From assembly GCF_022414595.1 (NCBI RefSeq), contig NZ_JADWYO010000005.1, positions 123,177 through 187,176 of the forward strand: a DNA stretch of 64,000 nt, given 5' to 3'. Origin of the DNA: Streptomyces sp. MUM 203J. Lineage in GTDB: Bacteria; Actinomycetota; Actinomycetes; Streptomycetales; Streptomycetaceae. Shown here in pieces: positions 37,782-46,193 of this stretch. Both the position numbers and the translations under genes were made by a program. Below the pieces are notes generated by a model. The model had not been told where the DNA came from. It saw only the letters and a program-made list of their open reading frames with translations, and made no database searches. The first letter of the stretch is position 1; the number at the start of each line of letters is the position of its first letter.

Positions 37782-38522
37782 TCACGCGGGCGGGAACCCG
37801 CGCCAGTCCTCGTCCGACGACACCGGTGCGAAGCCCTCCGCCGCCACCGTCGGCCCCGGCGCGATCTCCGTGAAGCCCGCGTCGTGCACGATCGGCCGGT
37901 CGCCCGCGGCCAGTTCGGCCCAGCGGGCCGGGGAGGCCGTGCGGACCATGAGCGGAAAGCCCGCCTCCCGCCAGGCAGCGCGGGCCGGGCCGTCCAGGGC
38001 CCACCACAGCAGCTGGGCGCCGTGGCCGGCCTGGGCCATCTCCTTGCCGGTCGACATCCGCAGCTCCGGGTTCAGCCACAGGGCGGCGCCCCGCCAGGCG
38101 GGCGCCGGCACCGGCGGTTCGGCCGGGTCGGCCAGTTCCGTGCCGGAGACCTGGAGCCTGGCCAGGTCCTTGGGCCAGCCGTCCAGCGGGACCGGCGGGA
38201 AGACCCGTACCTCGGCGGTCACGCCGGTCACCGTGACGCCGGGCAGCCGTTCCGCGCGCCGCCACTCGGCGCCCCGGGCGCGTCGTACGACCTTGCGGAT
38301 CCGGCCGTCCTGCCAGGCACGCACCGCCTCGGCCCACTCCCCGTCGCCGGCCGACCGCGCGTCCGTGAGCATCACGAGCACCGCACGCGCCGCGGTCTCC
38401 AGGGCGTCCGTGCGGGCCGGCGGGGTGTCCCGCTCGATCCGTACCACCAGGGGCAGGACGAACTGCGGTGCGGCGTCGCGCGGCTGGGCGGTGGAGGCGG
38501 TGCGGGTCGTGTCGCTGGTCAC
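37782..38522 (-). CDS. Peptidyl-tRNA hydrolase (PTH2)-like protein
   Basis: 246 residues. The C-terminal half has the PTH2 signature LRMSTGKEMAQAGHGAQLLW, and later RTASPARWAELAAGDRPIVH, matching the fold of archaeal/eukaryotic peptidyl-tRNA hydrolase 2. The N-terminal half (about residues 1-110) is an actinobacterial extension with no recognised domain (FVLPLVVRIERDTPPARTDA). Classic bacteria use Pth1 for rescue of peptidyl-tRNA, so this may be a second enzyme or have another amide substrate. Start GTG at 38520-38522; upstream region is short because the AIM24 gene diverges from it with about 60 bases between. Confidence 0.75.
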   Translation of the reverse strand: MTSDTTRTASTAQPRDAAPQFVLPLVVRIERDTPPARTDALETAARAVLVMLTDARSAGDGEWAEAVRAWQDGRIRKVVRRARGAEWRRAERLPGVTVTGVTAEVRVFPPVPLDGWPKDLARLQVSGTELADPAEPPVPAPAWRGAALWLNPELRMSTGKEMAQAGHGAQLLWWALDGPARAAWREAGFPLMVRTASPARWAELAAGDRPIVHDAGFTEIAPGPTVAAEGFAPVSSDEDWRGFPPA

Positions 38523-38583
38523 GGGGCCAGTCTGCCAGGCGGCCTCCTTGGCAGAAGGGGCTGCTCCGGGACACCATGCCCGC

Positions 38584-39258
38584 ATGAAGAGCGATCTTTT
38601 CGCGTCCGAGAACCTGGCGCAGCAGGCCACCGTCCCCGGCATGACTCTGCAGAACCCCAAGTGTGTGAAGTACGCCGTCAACGGCGAGATGCACGCCCGT
38701 CAGGGCTCGATGATCGCCTTTCGCGGGAACCTCCAGTTCGAACGCAAGGGCCAGGGCATAGGCGGCATGCTCAAGCGGGCCGTCACGGGCGAGGGGCTTC
38801 CGCTGATGGCGGTGCGCGGGCAGGGGGAGGCCTGGTTCGCGCACGAGGCGCAGAACTGCTTCATCGTGGAGCTGGACCCCGGGGACGCGCTCACCGTCAA
38901 CGGCCGCAACGTCCTGTGCTTCGACGCGTCACTGTCGTACGAGATAAGGACCGTGAAGGGCGCGGGCATGGTCGGTGGCGGGCTGTTCAACAGTCTCTTC
39001 ACGGGTGTCGGCAAGCTCGCCCTGATCTGCGACGGCTCGCCCCTCGTGATTCCGGTGGTCCAGAACCAGCCGGTGTACGTCGACACGGACGCGGTGGTCG
39101 GCTGGAGCGCCCATCTGGACACCTCGCTGCACCGCTCGCAGTCCTTCGGCTCGATGATCCGGGGCGGCTCGGGCGAGGTGGTCCAGCTGGTGCTGCGGGG
39201 GGAGGGCTTCGTGGTCGTACGGCCCAGCGAGGCCACGGCTCAGCCCGCGCAGAACTGA
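38584..39258 (+). CDS. AIM24 family protein
   Basis: 224 residues of the AIM24/TIM (DUF124) family, beta-rich proteins of unknown function resembling TRAP-like folds. Conserved pieces: VKYAVNGEMHARQGSMIAFR, AEAWFAHE-like GEAWFAHEAQNCFIVELDPG, and VYVDTDAVVGWSAHL. No signal peptide, so likely cytosolic. Start ATG at 38584. It ends 6 bases before the convergent hypothetical gene, with no room for a separate terminator. Confidence 0.85.
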   Translation: MKSDLFASENLAQQATVPGMTLQNPKCVKYAVNGEMHARQGSMIAFRGNLQFERKGQGIGGMLKRAVTGEGLPLMAVRGQGEAWFAHEAQNCFIVELDPGDALTVNGRNVLCFDASLSYEIRTVKGAGMVGGGLFNSLFTGVGKLALICDGSPLVIPVVQNQPVYVDTDAVVGWSAHLDTSLHRSQSFGSMIRGGSGEVVQLVLRGEGFVVVRPSEATAQPAQN

Positions 39259-39264
39259 GCCCGG

Positions 39265-39771
39265 TCAGCAGCGGCCTTCCTCGACCTCCACGGACAGCCG
39301 GATCACGGCGCCGGGGGCCAGGGGGTCGCGGGGCTCGTCGGGGACGGGTGGCGAGACGGACATGCAGTAGGCCGTGCTGGTGTCCTCGGTCGTGATCTCG
39401 AACCGATCGGCGGTGGTTCCGGCGTCGGTTCCGGTACCGGTGTCGTCGGAGATCTCGTCGACGGCGACGAGTCCGTGTTCCGGTCCCTCCCCGGTGGCCT
39501 CGACGGCGTCTCGGATCGCGCTCGTGTAGTCGCCGCCGTACCAGAGCAGGTAGTCCGGCTTGGCCTCCGCCTCCAGGGCCCGGGCCGCACCGTGCACGGC
39601 GTCGCGCAGCTCTCCCTCGCTCCACCGGCCGGACGCGAACATGTGGGAGAGCCAGCCGGCGGCGACCAGCAGGGACACGACGATCAGTACGCGGCCGACA
39701 GGGTTACCCGTGTTGTAGACCCAGCGGCCGCCGGAGCGGACGAAGACGCGGTCGCCGTGTTCCCCACCCAT
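39265..39771 (-). CDS. Hypothetical single-pass membrane protein
   Basis: 168 residues. One membrane segment near residues 27-43 (RVLIVVSLLVAAGWLSHMFA), followed by an acidic extracellular part (residues 50-168) with two cysteines, one in AYCMSVSPP and one at the C-terminus. The N-terminus VFVRSGGRWVYNTGNPVGR is distinctive but I do not recognise a family. Start ATG at 39769-39771. Confidence 0.7.
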   Translation of the reverse strand: MGGEHGDRVFVRSGGRWVYNTGNPVGRVLIVVSLLVAAGWLSHMFASGRWSEGELRDAVHGAARALEAEAKPDYLLWYGGDYTSAIRDAVEATGEGPEHGLVAVDEISDDTGTGTDAGTTADRFEITTEDTSTAYCMSVSPPVPDEPRDPLAPGAVIRLSVEVEEGRC

Positions 39772-40112
39772 ACGGCGAGCGTAGCGCGGCGCCCTGCCGG
39801 TTCCGTCCCCACCGCGATCCCGTCCGGCTGTGCCCGACGCCCGACTCCGTCGAGCGGGGTGCCTTCGCCCTCGGGCGCCGGGTGGCCGGGGCGTGTCCGG
39901 CGGTGTGCGTCCTCAGAGGCCGGGAGCGCGCCCGACAGTGCTCGTCCTCCGAGTCCGCCGGGCCGGGCCTGCACACGTCCGGACCACGCTCCTCCGCAGG
40001 CGCCGGAAGGGCAGGACGGCGCTTCCTGCGGTGTTCGCCGGCCCCTCAGGTTCCGGAGCAGCGGGGGCCTGGGGAGCCCGGGGGCGGAACCCTGTTTCGG
40101 GAAGGTGCGGCG
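39772..40112. other. About 340 bp without a recognised gene
   Basis: GC-rich spacer upstream of the small membrane protein gene and past the end of the deacetylase gene. No gene, and no promoter that I could assign. Confidence 0.4.
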
Positions 40113-40134
40113 TGAGGGAGGAGAATCTCCCTCA
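40113..40134 (-). terminator. Hairpin overlapping the deacetylase stop codon
   Basis: TGAGGGAG (40113-40120) pairs with CTCCCTCA (40127-40134). The TGA stop of the deacetylase gene is part of the stem. Confidence 0.45.
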
Positions 40135-41034
40135 GGTCGCCATCAGCTCCGACACCTTCACGAACCGGTAGCCCCGCGCCCGCAGTTCCGGGACGATCCG
40201 GCGGACCGCCTGCTCCGTGACCGGCGCCGCGCTCCGGGTGCAGTGCATGACCACCAGGGAGCCGGGGCGCACCCCGGCGAGCACCTGCTCGGCCACCGCG
40301 TCCGGGTCCTCGGCGAACGCGTCGCCGCTCACCACGTCCCACTGGACCGCCGTCACCTCCGCGGGTGCCAGGGCGCGCAGCGCCGTCCTGTCGTAGCAGC
40401 CGCCGGGGAAGCGGAAGTAGGGGACGACGTTACGGGCCCCCGCCGCCCGGAACGCGTCGAACGCGCGGCGCACGTCGGCGGCCATGTCCTGGCGCGGCAG
40501 GACCGGCAGTCCGTAGCAGGGCGCTTTGAAGGCATGGTGGCTGTAGGAGTGGTTGGCGATCTCGAAGCGCTGGTCCGTGCCGATGGACCTGGCCTGGTCC
40601 GGGTACTCCTCGGCCCAGCGGCCGGTCATGAAGACCGTCGCGTCCACCTTGAGGCGGCGCAGCGTGGCGATGAGCTCCGGGTTGTCGAACCGTTCGCCGC
40701 GTGCGGCCCGCGGGCCCTGGTCGGCGGTCATGTCGGCGTCGAAGGTGAGCGCCACGGTCTTCTCCGGCGCGCCGGAGGCCGGATCGGAGGCCCGCTCGAA
40801 GACGGGCGTCAGCCCGTCCGGGCCCGGCGGCAGTGCCGGTACGGGGCGGGTGCGGGCGGCAGCGGAGGGGGAGCCCGAAGCCGTCGTGGGCGACGGGCCC
40901 GCGGCGCCGGAGCGTTCGCCGGCCGCGCCGGGCCCGTTCCCCGGCGGGCCACTCGTCTCCCCGCCGCAGCCCGCCAGCACCGCGCCCAGGACGGACAGCG
41001 CCACCACACGTCGTACTCGTACGAAAAGTGTCAC
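40132..41034 (-). CDS. Polysaccharide deacetylase family lipoprotein
   Basis: 300-residue exported enzyme of the NodB-homology (CE4) family, removing acetyl groups from cell-wall or chitin-type polymers. Signal peptide with lipobox LAGC (C23) and a 50-residue Ser/Pro/Gly linker. The catalytic region starts TVALTFDADMTADQGP: the usual TFDD is TFDAD here, with the base Asp present. The metal His pair is in EIANHSYSHHAFK (HSxxH). Later motifs: YFRFPGGCYDRTALRAL and RPGSLVVMHCT. Start GTG at 41032-41034; the ribosome site is weak. Substrate is unknown. Confidence 0.85.
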   Translation of the reverse strand: MTLFVRVRRVVALSVLGAVLAGCGGETSGPPGNGPGAAGERSGAAGPSPTTASGSPSAAARTRPVPALPPGPDGLTPVFERASDPASGAPEKTVALTFDADMTADQGPRAARGERFDNPELIATLRRLKVDATVFMTGRWAEEYPDQARSIGTDQRFEIANHSYSHHAFKAPCYGLPVLPRQDMAADVRRAFDAFRAAGARNVVPYFRFPGGCYDRTALRALAPAEVTAVQWDVVSGDAFAEDPDAVAEQVLAGVRPGSLVVMHCTRSAAPVTEQAVRRIVPELRARGYRFVKVSELMAT

Positions 41035-41141
41035 TATCGGAAAGTATCCGATCAGTTGCCGAACACCTCCGCACGCCCCGGACGTGCCTCCTCCGCATGG
41101 CGCAAGGCACCTGGTGCCGGGGCCGGGGCGCGGCACGCGAA

Positions 41142-41175
41142 CCGGCCGCCGCCCCGTCAGCGGGGCGGCGGCCGG
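41142..41175 (-). terminator. Hairpin after the OsmC gene
   Basis: Perfect 15-base arms CCGGCCGCCGCCCCG and CGGGGCGGCGGCCGG around TCAG, 17 bases past the OsmC stop. Confidence 0.75.
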
Positions 41176-41192
41176 GTGGGCCTGCGGGTCCG

Positions 41193-41618
41193 TCAGGCGA
41201 GCGTCGCCGTCAGGGTGATCTCGGTTCCGGCGAGCGCCTTGCTGACCGGGCAGTTCAGCTTCGCCTCCTCCGCCGCCTTCACGAACGCGGCCTCGTCGAT
41301 GCCGGGGACCTCGCCCACCACCGTCAGGTGGACGTTGGTGATGCCGGTGCCGGGCACGAACGTGACCTCGGCCTTCGCGTCGAGCCGGGTCGGCGGGGTG
41401 CCGGCCTTGGCCAGGCCGCCGGAGAAGGCCATGCAGTAGCAGCTGGAGTGCGCGGCGGCGATCAGCTCCTCGGGGCTGGTCCTGCCGGGGGCCTCCTCGG
41501 ACCGAGCGGGCCAGGACACCTCGTACGAGCCGAGCCCGGAGTAGTCGAGCGAGACGGTGCCCCGGCCCCTGGCCAGATCGCCTTCCCAGACGGTGTGCGC
41601 GTGACGCTTGGTCGCCAT
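41193..41618 (-). CDS. OsmC family peroxiredoxin
   Basis: 141-residue OsmC/Ohr-type thiol peroxidase. The two redox cysteines are visible: one in AAHSSCYCMAFSGGLA and the other in LNCPVSKALAG. OsmC proteins reduce organic hydroperoxides in the cytoplasm. Start ATG at 41616-41618, with GAAGGGATC upstream; an ATG ten codons earlier is in frame but lacks a ribosome site. It lies 51 bases after zapE on the same strand. Confidence 0.9.
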   Translation of the reverse strand: MATKRHAHTVWEGDLARGRGTVSLDYSGLGSYEVSWPARSEEAPGRTSPEELIAAAHSSCYCMAFSGGLAKAGTPPTRLDAKAEVTFVPGTGITNVHLTVVGEVPGIDEAAFVKAAEEAKLNCPVSKALAGTEITLTATLA

Positions 41619-41669
41619 GCCGGATCCCTTCGGATGGATACGCTCCACAACGGGTTACAGCATCCCAAC

Positions 41670-42764
41670 CTACTGGGCGATCAGGTCCTTCGAGTCGCGG
41701 GCGAGCGCGGTGAGCCGGGAGATCGCCCGGAAGTACTTCTTCCGGTACCCGCCGTTCAGCATCTCGTCGCTGAACAGCCGGTCGAACGGCAGCCCGGAGG
41801 CCGCCACGGGTATCTCCCGGTCGTACAGCCGGTCCGCGAGGACCACGAGCCGCAGCGCCGTCGACTGGTCGGGAACCGCGCGGACGTCGGTGAGGCACAC
41901 CGCCCGCAGGTCGTCGGTCAGCGCTCCGTACCGGCTCGGGTGGACCCGGGCCAGGTGCTCCAGCAGGCTGGGGAAGTCGTCGAGCGATGCACCGGGCGTC
42001 TTCCGCGCCGCCCTGGTCACCTGCTCGTCGGTGTACGGCGCGGGGGCCTCCGGCAGCCCGCGGTGCCGGTAGTCCTCGCCGTCGATGCGCAGGGCCTGGA
42101 AGTGCGCCGACAGCCCCTGGATCTCGCGCAGGAAGTCGGCGGCGGCGAACCGTCCCTCACCGAGCCTGCCCGGCAGCGTGTTGGAGGTGGCCGCCAGCGC
42201 CACCCCGGCCTCCACCAGCTTGCCGAGCAGGCTGGAGACCAGCACCGTGTCGCCCGGGTCGTCCAGCTCGAACTCGTCGATGCACAGCAGCCGGTGCCCA
42301 CCGAGGGTCTGCACGGTCTGCTGGAAGCCGAGGGCGCCCACCAGGTTCGTCAGCTCGACGAACGTCCCGAAGGCCTTGAGCGAGGGCGCCGCCGGTGTGG
42401 CGTGCCACAGCGAGGCCAGCAGGTGCGTCTTGCCCACGCCGTACCCGCCGTCCAGGTACACCCCGCGCGGACCGGCCGGCAGCGCGGTCTTCGGCTTGCG
42501 GGCGAACCAGCGCCGCATGCCGCCGCTCGCCGCCCCGGCGCCGCTCGCGTGCGCCCCGCCCAGTCCGTCCGCGAAGCCGGCGAGCGTCTTGACCGCGTCG
42601 GACTGGCTCGGCTGGTTCGGGTCCGGGATGTACGTGTCGAAGCGCACTCCGCCGAAGCGCGGCGGCGGCACCATCTCGGCGACCAGACGGTCGGCGGGGA
42701 CATGCGGCTCGCGGGCGCACAGGGACTGCGGGGCCGCTTCGGTGGTCAGGGCACTGGTCGACAC
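41670..42764 (-). CDS. zapE: Cell division protein ZapE (AFG1-like ATPase)
   Basis: 364-residue AFG1-type P-loop ATPase. Walker A GGYGVGKT at residues 106-113, Walker B LLCIDEFELDD near 160, and sensor region AATSNTLPGRLGEGRFAAAD. The opening RFDTYIPDPNQPSQSDAV is typical. In E. coli ZapE binds the Z ring and affects its stability; in mitochondria AFG1 serves protein quality control. The role in Streptomyces is not settled. Start GTG at 42762-42764 with GGGGAG. It diverges from the RibD-like gene across only 36 bases. Confidence 0.88.
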   Translation of the reverse strand: MSTSALTTEAAPQSLCAREPHVPADRLVAEMVPPPRFGGVRFDTYIPDPNQPSQSDAVKTLAGFADGLGGAHASGAGAASGGMRRWFARKPKTALPAGPRGVYLDGGYGVGKTHLLASLWHATPAAPSLKAFGTFVELTNLVGALGFQQTVQTLGGHRLLCIDEFELDDPGDTVLVSSLLGKLVEAGVALAATSNTLPGRLGEGRFAAADFLREIQGLSAHFQALRIDGEDYRHRGLPEAPAPYTDEQVTRAARKTPGASLDDFPSLLEHLARVHPSRYGALTDDLRAVCLTDVRAVPDQSTALRLVVLADRLYDREIPVAASGLPFDRLFSDEMLNGGYRKKYFRAISRLTALARDSKDLIAQ

Positions 42765-42800
42765 GCTCCCCACTGTAAGCGCCGTGCCAGACTGCTCGTC

Positions 42801-43583
42801 ATGCGACGCCTGTTCCCTGTGACCGACCAGACACCGCCCGTTTCCGCCGGGGCCGCCGAGGCGGGGGACCACGACTGGTCCCTCGACGCACTGGCCGACG
42901 CCTACGCGTACCCGGAGGACGGCGCCTGGCTGCGGGCCAACATGGTCTCCTCCCTGGACGGGGCCGCCCAGCACGACGGCCGCTCCGAACCGATCTCCTC
43001 GGCGGCGGACATGCGGCTCTTCGGCACCCTGCGCGCGCTCGCGGACGTCATCGTGGTGGGCGCCGAGACGGTGCGCCTGGAGCAGTACCGCCCCGCACGC
43101 GCGCGTGCCGCCTTCGCGGAGCGGCGCAAGGCGGCCGGACAGGGGCCCGCGCCGGCCGTCGCGGTGGTGAGCGCCTCGCTGAACCTCGACTTCTCGCTGC
43201 CGCTGTTCACCGAGCCGCTGGTGCCGACGCTGGTGCTGACGGGTGCGGCGGCGCCGTCGGAGCGGATGCGTGCGGCGGAACGGGCGGGCGTCGAGGTGGT
43301 CGTCGCGGGCGACGGGCCGGGCGTGGAGCCGGAGCGCGTGGTGCGGGCGCTGGCCGGGCGCGGGCTGACCCGGCAGCTGACCGAGGGCGGTCCACGGCTC
43401 CTGGGGCAGTTCGTCGTGGCCGGGGTGCTGGACGAGCTGTGCCTGACGGTGTCGCCGGTCATGACGGCCGGGGGAGCGCAGCGGATCGCGGGCGGGCCGT
43501 CCCTGGCGGTGCCGTCGCGCTTCGCGCTGGCGTCGGTCCTGGAGGAGGACGGGTTCCTCTTCACCCGGTACCGGCGCGTCTGA
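42801..43583 (+). CDS. Pyrimidine reductase family protein (RibD C-terminal domain)
   Basis: 260 residues of the RibD-C/dihydrofolate-reductase-like fold. Core motifs: WLRANMVSSLDGAAQHDGRS, ADVIVVGAETVRLEQYRPAR and TEGGPRLLGQFVVAGVLDEL. RibD-C reduces the ribosylaminopyrimidine of riboflavin synthesis with NADPH, but stand-alone homologues are often of unknown substrate. No deaminase domain is attached. Start ATG at 42801; no ribosome site is seen, so a leaderless transcript is possible given the 36-base gap to zapE. Confidence 0.82.
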   Translation: MRRLFPVTDQTPPVSAGAAEAGDHDWSLDALADAYAYPEDGAWLRANMVSSLDGAAQHDGRSEPISSAADMRLFGTLRALADVIVVGAETVRLEQYRPARARAAFAERRKAAGQGPAPAVAVVSASLNLDFSLPLFTEPLVPTLVLTGAAAPSERMRAAERAGVEVVVAGDGPGVEPERVVRALAGRGLTRQLTEGGPRLLGQFVVAGVLDELCLTVSPVMTAGGAQRIAGGPSLAVPSRFALASVLEEDGFLFTRYRRV

Positions 43584-43739
43584 CGCGCCGTTTCCGCCGG
43601 GTCCGGCGCGGCCGGTGCCACGGCCTCCCGGTCCCCGAGCGGCGGCTCGCACCCGGCCCTCCACCCCTCCCCGGACCTCTCACGACGGACATTTCGAACG
43701 GATATTCGCATCCAGCAGGGTCAAACCACCCTTCGAATC

Positions 43740-43762
43740 AAGCGGAATTTTCCGTTCCGCTT
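43740..43762. promoter_or_regulatory. Inverted repeat AAGCGGAA-N7-TTCCGCTT
   Basis: Perfect 8-base arms in an AT-richer patch about 80 bases upstream of the Usp-like gene. Too short a stem for a typical terminator here; an operator or promoter element is more likely. Confidence 0.4.
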
Positions 43763-43840
43763 AGCGTCCGGCGGGCACACTTAACTCGCAGACCCCGTGC
43801 GGGCACGGGGAAGGATGGTTTCCGCAGAAGGGCTCCGGAA

Positions 43841-44311
43841 GTGTTCACAAGCGTTCTGATGATCGAGAAACCGCTGTCGTCCGTGGACGTGGAATTCGTC
43901 ACGACCCTGCACGGGGACGAGCGCATTTCCTTCATCGTGCTCATGCAGCCCCGCGGCGACCAGGCCGACGCCCTCCTGCGCGCGATCGACGACCTCGCGC
44001 TCGGTGAACTGAAGAAGGCGACCCAGGAGGGCGAGAAGCCGTCCGGCAAGGACGCGCGGCGGCCCGCGGAGATCGCCCTGGACCACTCCGTCCGGGCCCT
44101 GCGCAACGCCGGCTGCGAGGCCGTCGGCCAGGTCGTCGAGGACCACCCGCTGGACAAGATGAAGGCCGTGGTGGAGGAGTCGGAGGCCGACGAGGTCATC
44201 GTCCTGACGGCCCCGCACTACGTGGAGGAGTTCTTCCACCGCGACTGGGCGTCCCGCGCGCGGCACAAGGTCGGCGTACCGGTGCTCAAGCTCTTCGCGC
44301 ACAGCGAATAG
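43841..44311 (+). CDS. Small Usp-like alpha/beta protein
   Basis: 156 residues. The C-terminal half (VEDHPLDKMKAVVEESEADE, VIVLTAPHYVEEFFHRDWAS, ARHKVGVPVLKLFAHSE) resembles the nucleotide-binding fold of universal stress proteins. Close homologues in Streptomyces are sometimes labelled indole-3-glycerol phosphate synthase (recalled), but none of that enzyme's barrel is present, and I reject that name. Start GTG at 43841. It is 43 bases before murC in the same direction, so cotranscription is possible. An inverted repeat lies upstream. Confidence 0.75.
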   Translation: MFTSVLMIEKPLSSVDVEFVTTLHGDERISFIVLMQPRGDQADALLRAIDDLALGELKKATQEGEKPSGKDARRPAEIALDHSVRALRNAGCEAVGQVVEDHPLDKMKAVVEESEADEVIVLTAPHYVEEFFHRDWASRARHKVGVPVLKLFAHSE

Positions 44312-44354
44312 GCTGGGCCCCCGCACACACGCCACACCCCCGGGGAGAGTCCGC

Positions 44355-45749
44355 ATGGCACCCGCCATCCCTGCCGCACTGGAACGGCCGCACTTCATCG
44401 GCATCGGCGGCGCCGGTATGTCGGGCATCGCCAGGATCCTCGCCCAGCGCGGGGCCAAGGTCGCCGGCAGCGACGCGCGCGAGTCCGAGACCGCCGCGTC
44501 GCTGCGCGCCCTCGGCGTGACCGTCCACATCGGACATGCCGCGCACCACCTCGCGGACGACACCAGCAGCGTCGTCGTCTCCAGCGCCATCCGCGCCGAC
44601 AACCCCGAGCTGGCCCGCGCCGCCGAGCTGGGCATCCCGGTCGTGCACCGCTCCGACGCGCTGGCCGCCTGCATGAAGGAGCTGCGGGCCGTCGCCGTCG
44701 CGGGCACCCACGGCAAGACGACCACGACGTCGATGCTGGCCGTCGCCCTGACCGAGCTCGGCCTGGACCCGTCGTACGCCATCGGCGGCGACCTCGCGGG
44801 CCCCGGCACCAACGCCCGTCACGGCGACGGCGAGATCTTCGTCGCGGAGGCGGACGAGAGCGACCGCAGCTTCCAGAAGTACGACCCCGAGGTCGCCCTG
44901 GTCCTCAACGTCGAGCTGGACCACCACGCGAACTACGCCTCCATGGAGGAGATCTACGAGTCCTTCGAGGCATTCGTCGCCAAGATCCGCCCCGGCGGCA
45001 CGCTCGTGGTGGGCGAACACGCGGGCGCCGACGAACTCGCCGCCCGGGTCTCCGGCCGCCCCGGCCTGACGATCCTGCGGGTCGGTGAGGCGGAGGGCTG
45101 CGACGTGTGGATCCGCGAGATCACCCCGCGGGGCATGACCAGCGAGGTCGCGGTCGTCCTGGACGGCGTCGAGCACACCTTCACCGTCTCGGTCCCCGGC
45201 CGCCACTACGCCCACAACGCCGCCGCCGCACTCGCCGCGGGCGCGCGCGCCGGGGTCGATCCGGCCGCACTGGCGAAGGCCCTCACCGCGTACACCGGCG
45301 TCGGCCGCCGCCTCCAGCTCAAGGGCGAGGCCGCCGGAGTCCAGGTCATCGACTCGTACGCCCATCACCCCACCGAGATGACCGCCGACCTGGAAGCCAT
45401 GCGCGCCGCCGCGGGCCCCGACCGCCGCCTCCTGGTGGTCTTCCAGCCCCACCTGTTCTCCCGCACCCAGGAACTGGGCACCGAGATGGGCCAGGCCCTG
45501 GCCCTCGCCGACCGGTCGGCCGTGCTCGACATCTACCCGGCCCGCGAGGATCCGATCCCGGGCATCACCAGTGCGCTGATCATCGACGCGGCCGTCGCGG
45601 CGGGCGCCGACGTGACGCCCGTCCACGACAAGGACGCGGTCCCGGACGTGATCGCGGGAATGGCGGCACCCGGCGATCTGGTTCTCACCATGGGCGCGGG
45701 CGACGTCACGGACCTCGGACCGAGGATCCTGGCCCGACTCGCCCGCTGA
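44355..45749 (+). CDS. murC: UDP-N-acetylmuramate--L-alanine ligase
   Basis: ATP-dependent ligase that adds L-alanine to UDP-MurNAc, the first peptide step of peptidoglycan synthesis, in the cytoplasm. 464 residues, full length. N-terminal UDP-binding domain (HFIGIGGAGMSGIARIL), P-loop GTHGK at residues 117-121 and following threonines, central domain with VLNVELDHHANYAS, and C-terminal ligase domain with DSYAHHPTEMTADLEAMRA. Start ATG at 44355 after GGGGAGAG. Usually murC sits in the division cluster; here, as recalled for S. coelicolor, it stands apart and is followed after 36 bases by msrB. Confidence 0.95.
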   Translation: MAPAIPAALERPHFIGIGGAGMSGIARILAQRGAKVAGSDARESETAASLRALGVTVHIGHAAHHLADDTSSVVVSSAIRADNPELARAAELGIPVVHRSDALAACMKELRAVAVAGTHGKTTTTSMLAVALTELGLDPSYAIGGDLAGPGTNARHGDGEIFVAEADESDRSFQKYDPEVALVLNVELDHHANYASMEEIYESFEAFVAKIRPGGTLVVGEHAGADELAARVSGRPGLTILRVGEAEGCDVWIREITPRGMTSEVAVVLDGVEHTFTVSVPGRHYAHNAAAALAAGARAGVDPAALAKALTAYTGVGRRLQLKGEAAGVQVIDSYAHHPTEMTADLEAMRAAAGPDRRLLVVFQPHLFSRTQELGTEMGQALALADRSAVLDIYPAREDPIPGITSALIIDAAVAAGADVTPVHDKDAVPDVIAGMAAPGDLVLTMGAGDVTDLGPRILARLAR

Positions 45750-45785
45750 GCCTCGCGCACCGACCCCAGGGGAGCTGAGCAGACC

Positions 45786-46193
45786 ATGCCGTACGAGGTA
45801 GAGAAGCCCGACGACCGGTGGCGCGCCGAACTGACCCCGCAGGAGTACCACGTCCTGCGCGAGGCCGGGACCGAGCCCGCGTTCACCGGTGAGTACACCG
45901 ACACGGACACGAAGGGCGTCTACGCCTGCCGTGCCTGCGGCGCCGAACTCTTCACCTCCACCACCAAGTTCGCCTCCCACTGCGGCTGGCCGTCCTTCTA
46001 CGACCCGAAGGACACCGACGCGGTGGAGCTGCTGGAGGACCGCGCGTACGGCATGGTCCGCACGGAGGTCCGGTGCGCCCGCTGCGGCTCCCATCTGGGC
46101 CATGTCTTCGAGGGTGAGGGCTACCCGACCCCGACGGACCAGCGGTACTGCATCAACTCGGTCTCCCTGCGGCTGGTCCCGGACGGGGACTGA
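45786..46193 (+). CDS. msrB: Peptide-methionine (R)-S-oxide reductase
   Basis: 135-residue MsrB that repairs methionine R-sulfoxide in proteins. Zinc ligands C48/C51 (YACRACGAEL) and C97/C100 (VRCARCGSH); catalytic C122 in RYCINS; HCGWPSF at about 65-71 contributes substrate-binding Trp and C66. Start ATG at 45786 behind GGGGAGCTGAG. Linked to murC by 36 bases. It fits the redox theme of the following genes. Confidence 0.95.
   Translation: MPYEVEKPDDRWRAELTPQEYHVLREAGTEPAFTGEYTDTDTKGVYACRACGAELFTSTTKFASHCGWPSFYDPKDTDAVELLEDRAYGMVRTEVRCARCGSHLGHVFEGEGYPTPTDQRYCINSVSLRLVPDGD

Noticed and set aside
43841..44311. Indole-3-glycerol phosphate synthase, a name I recall for close homologues
   Set aside because: The protein is far too short and lacks the TIM-barrel and catalytic motifs; the fold looks Usp-like.
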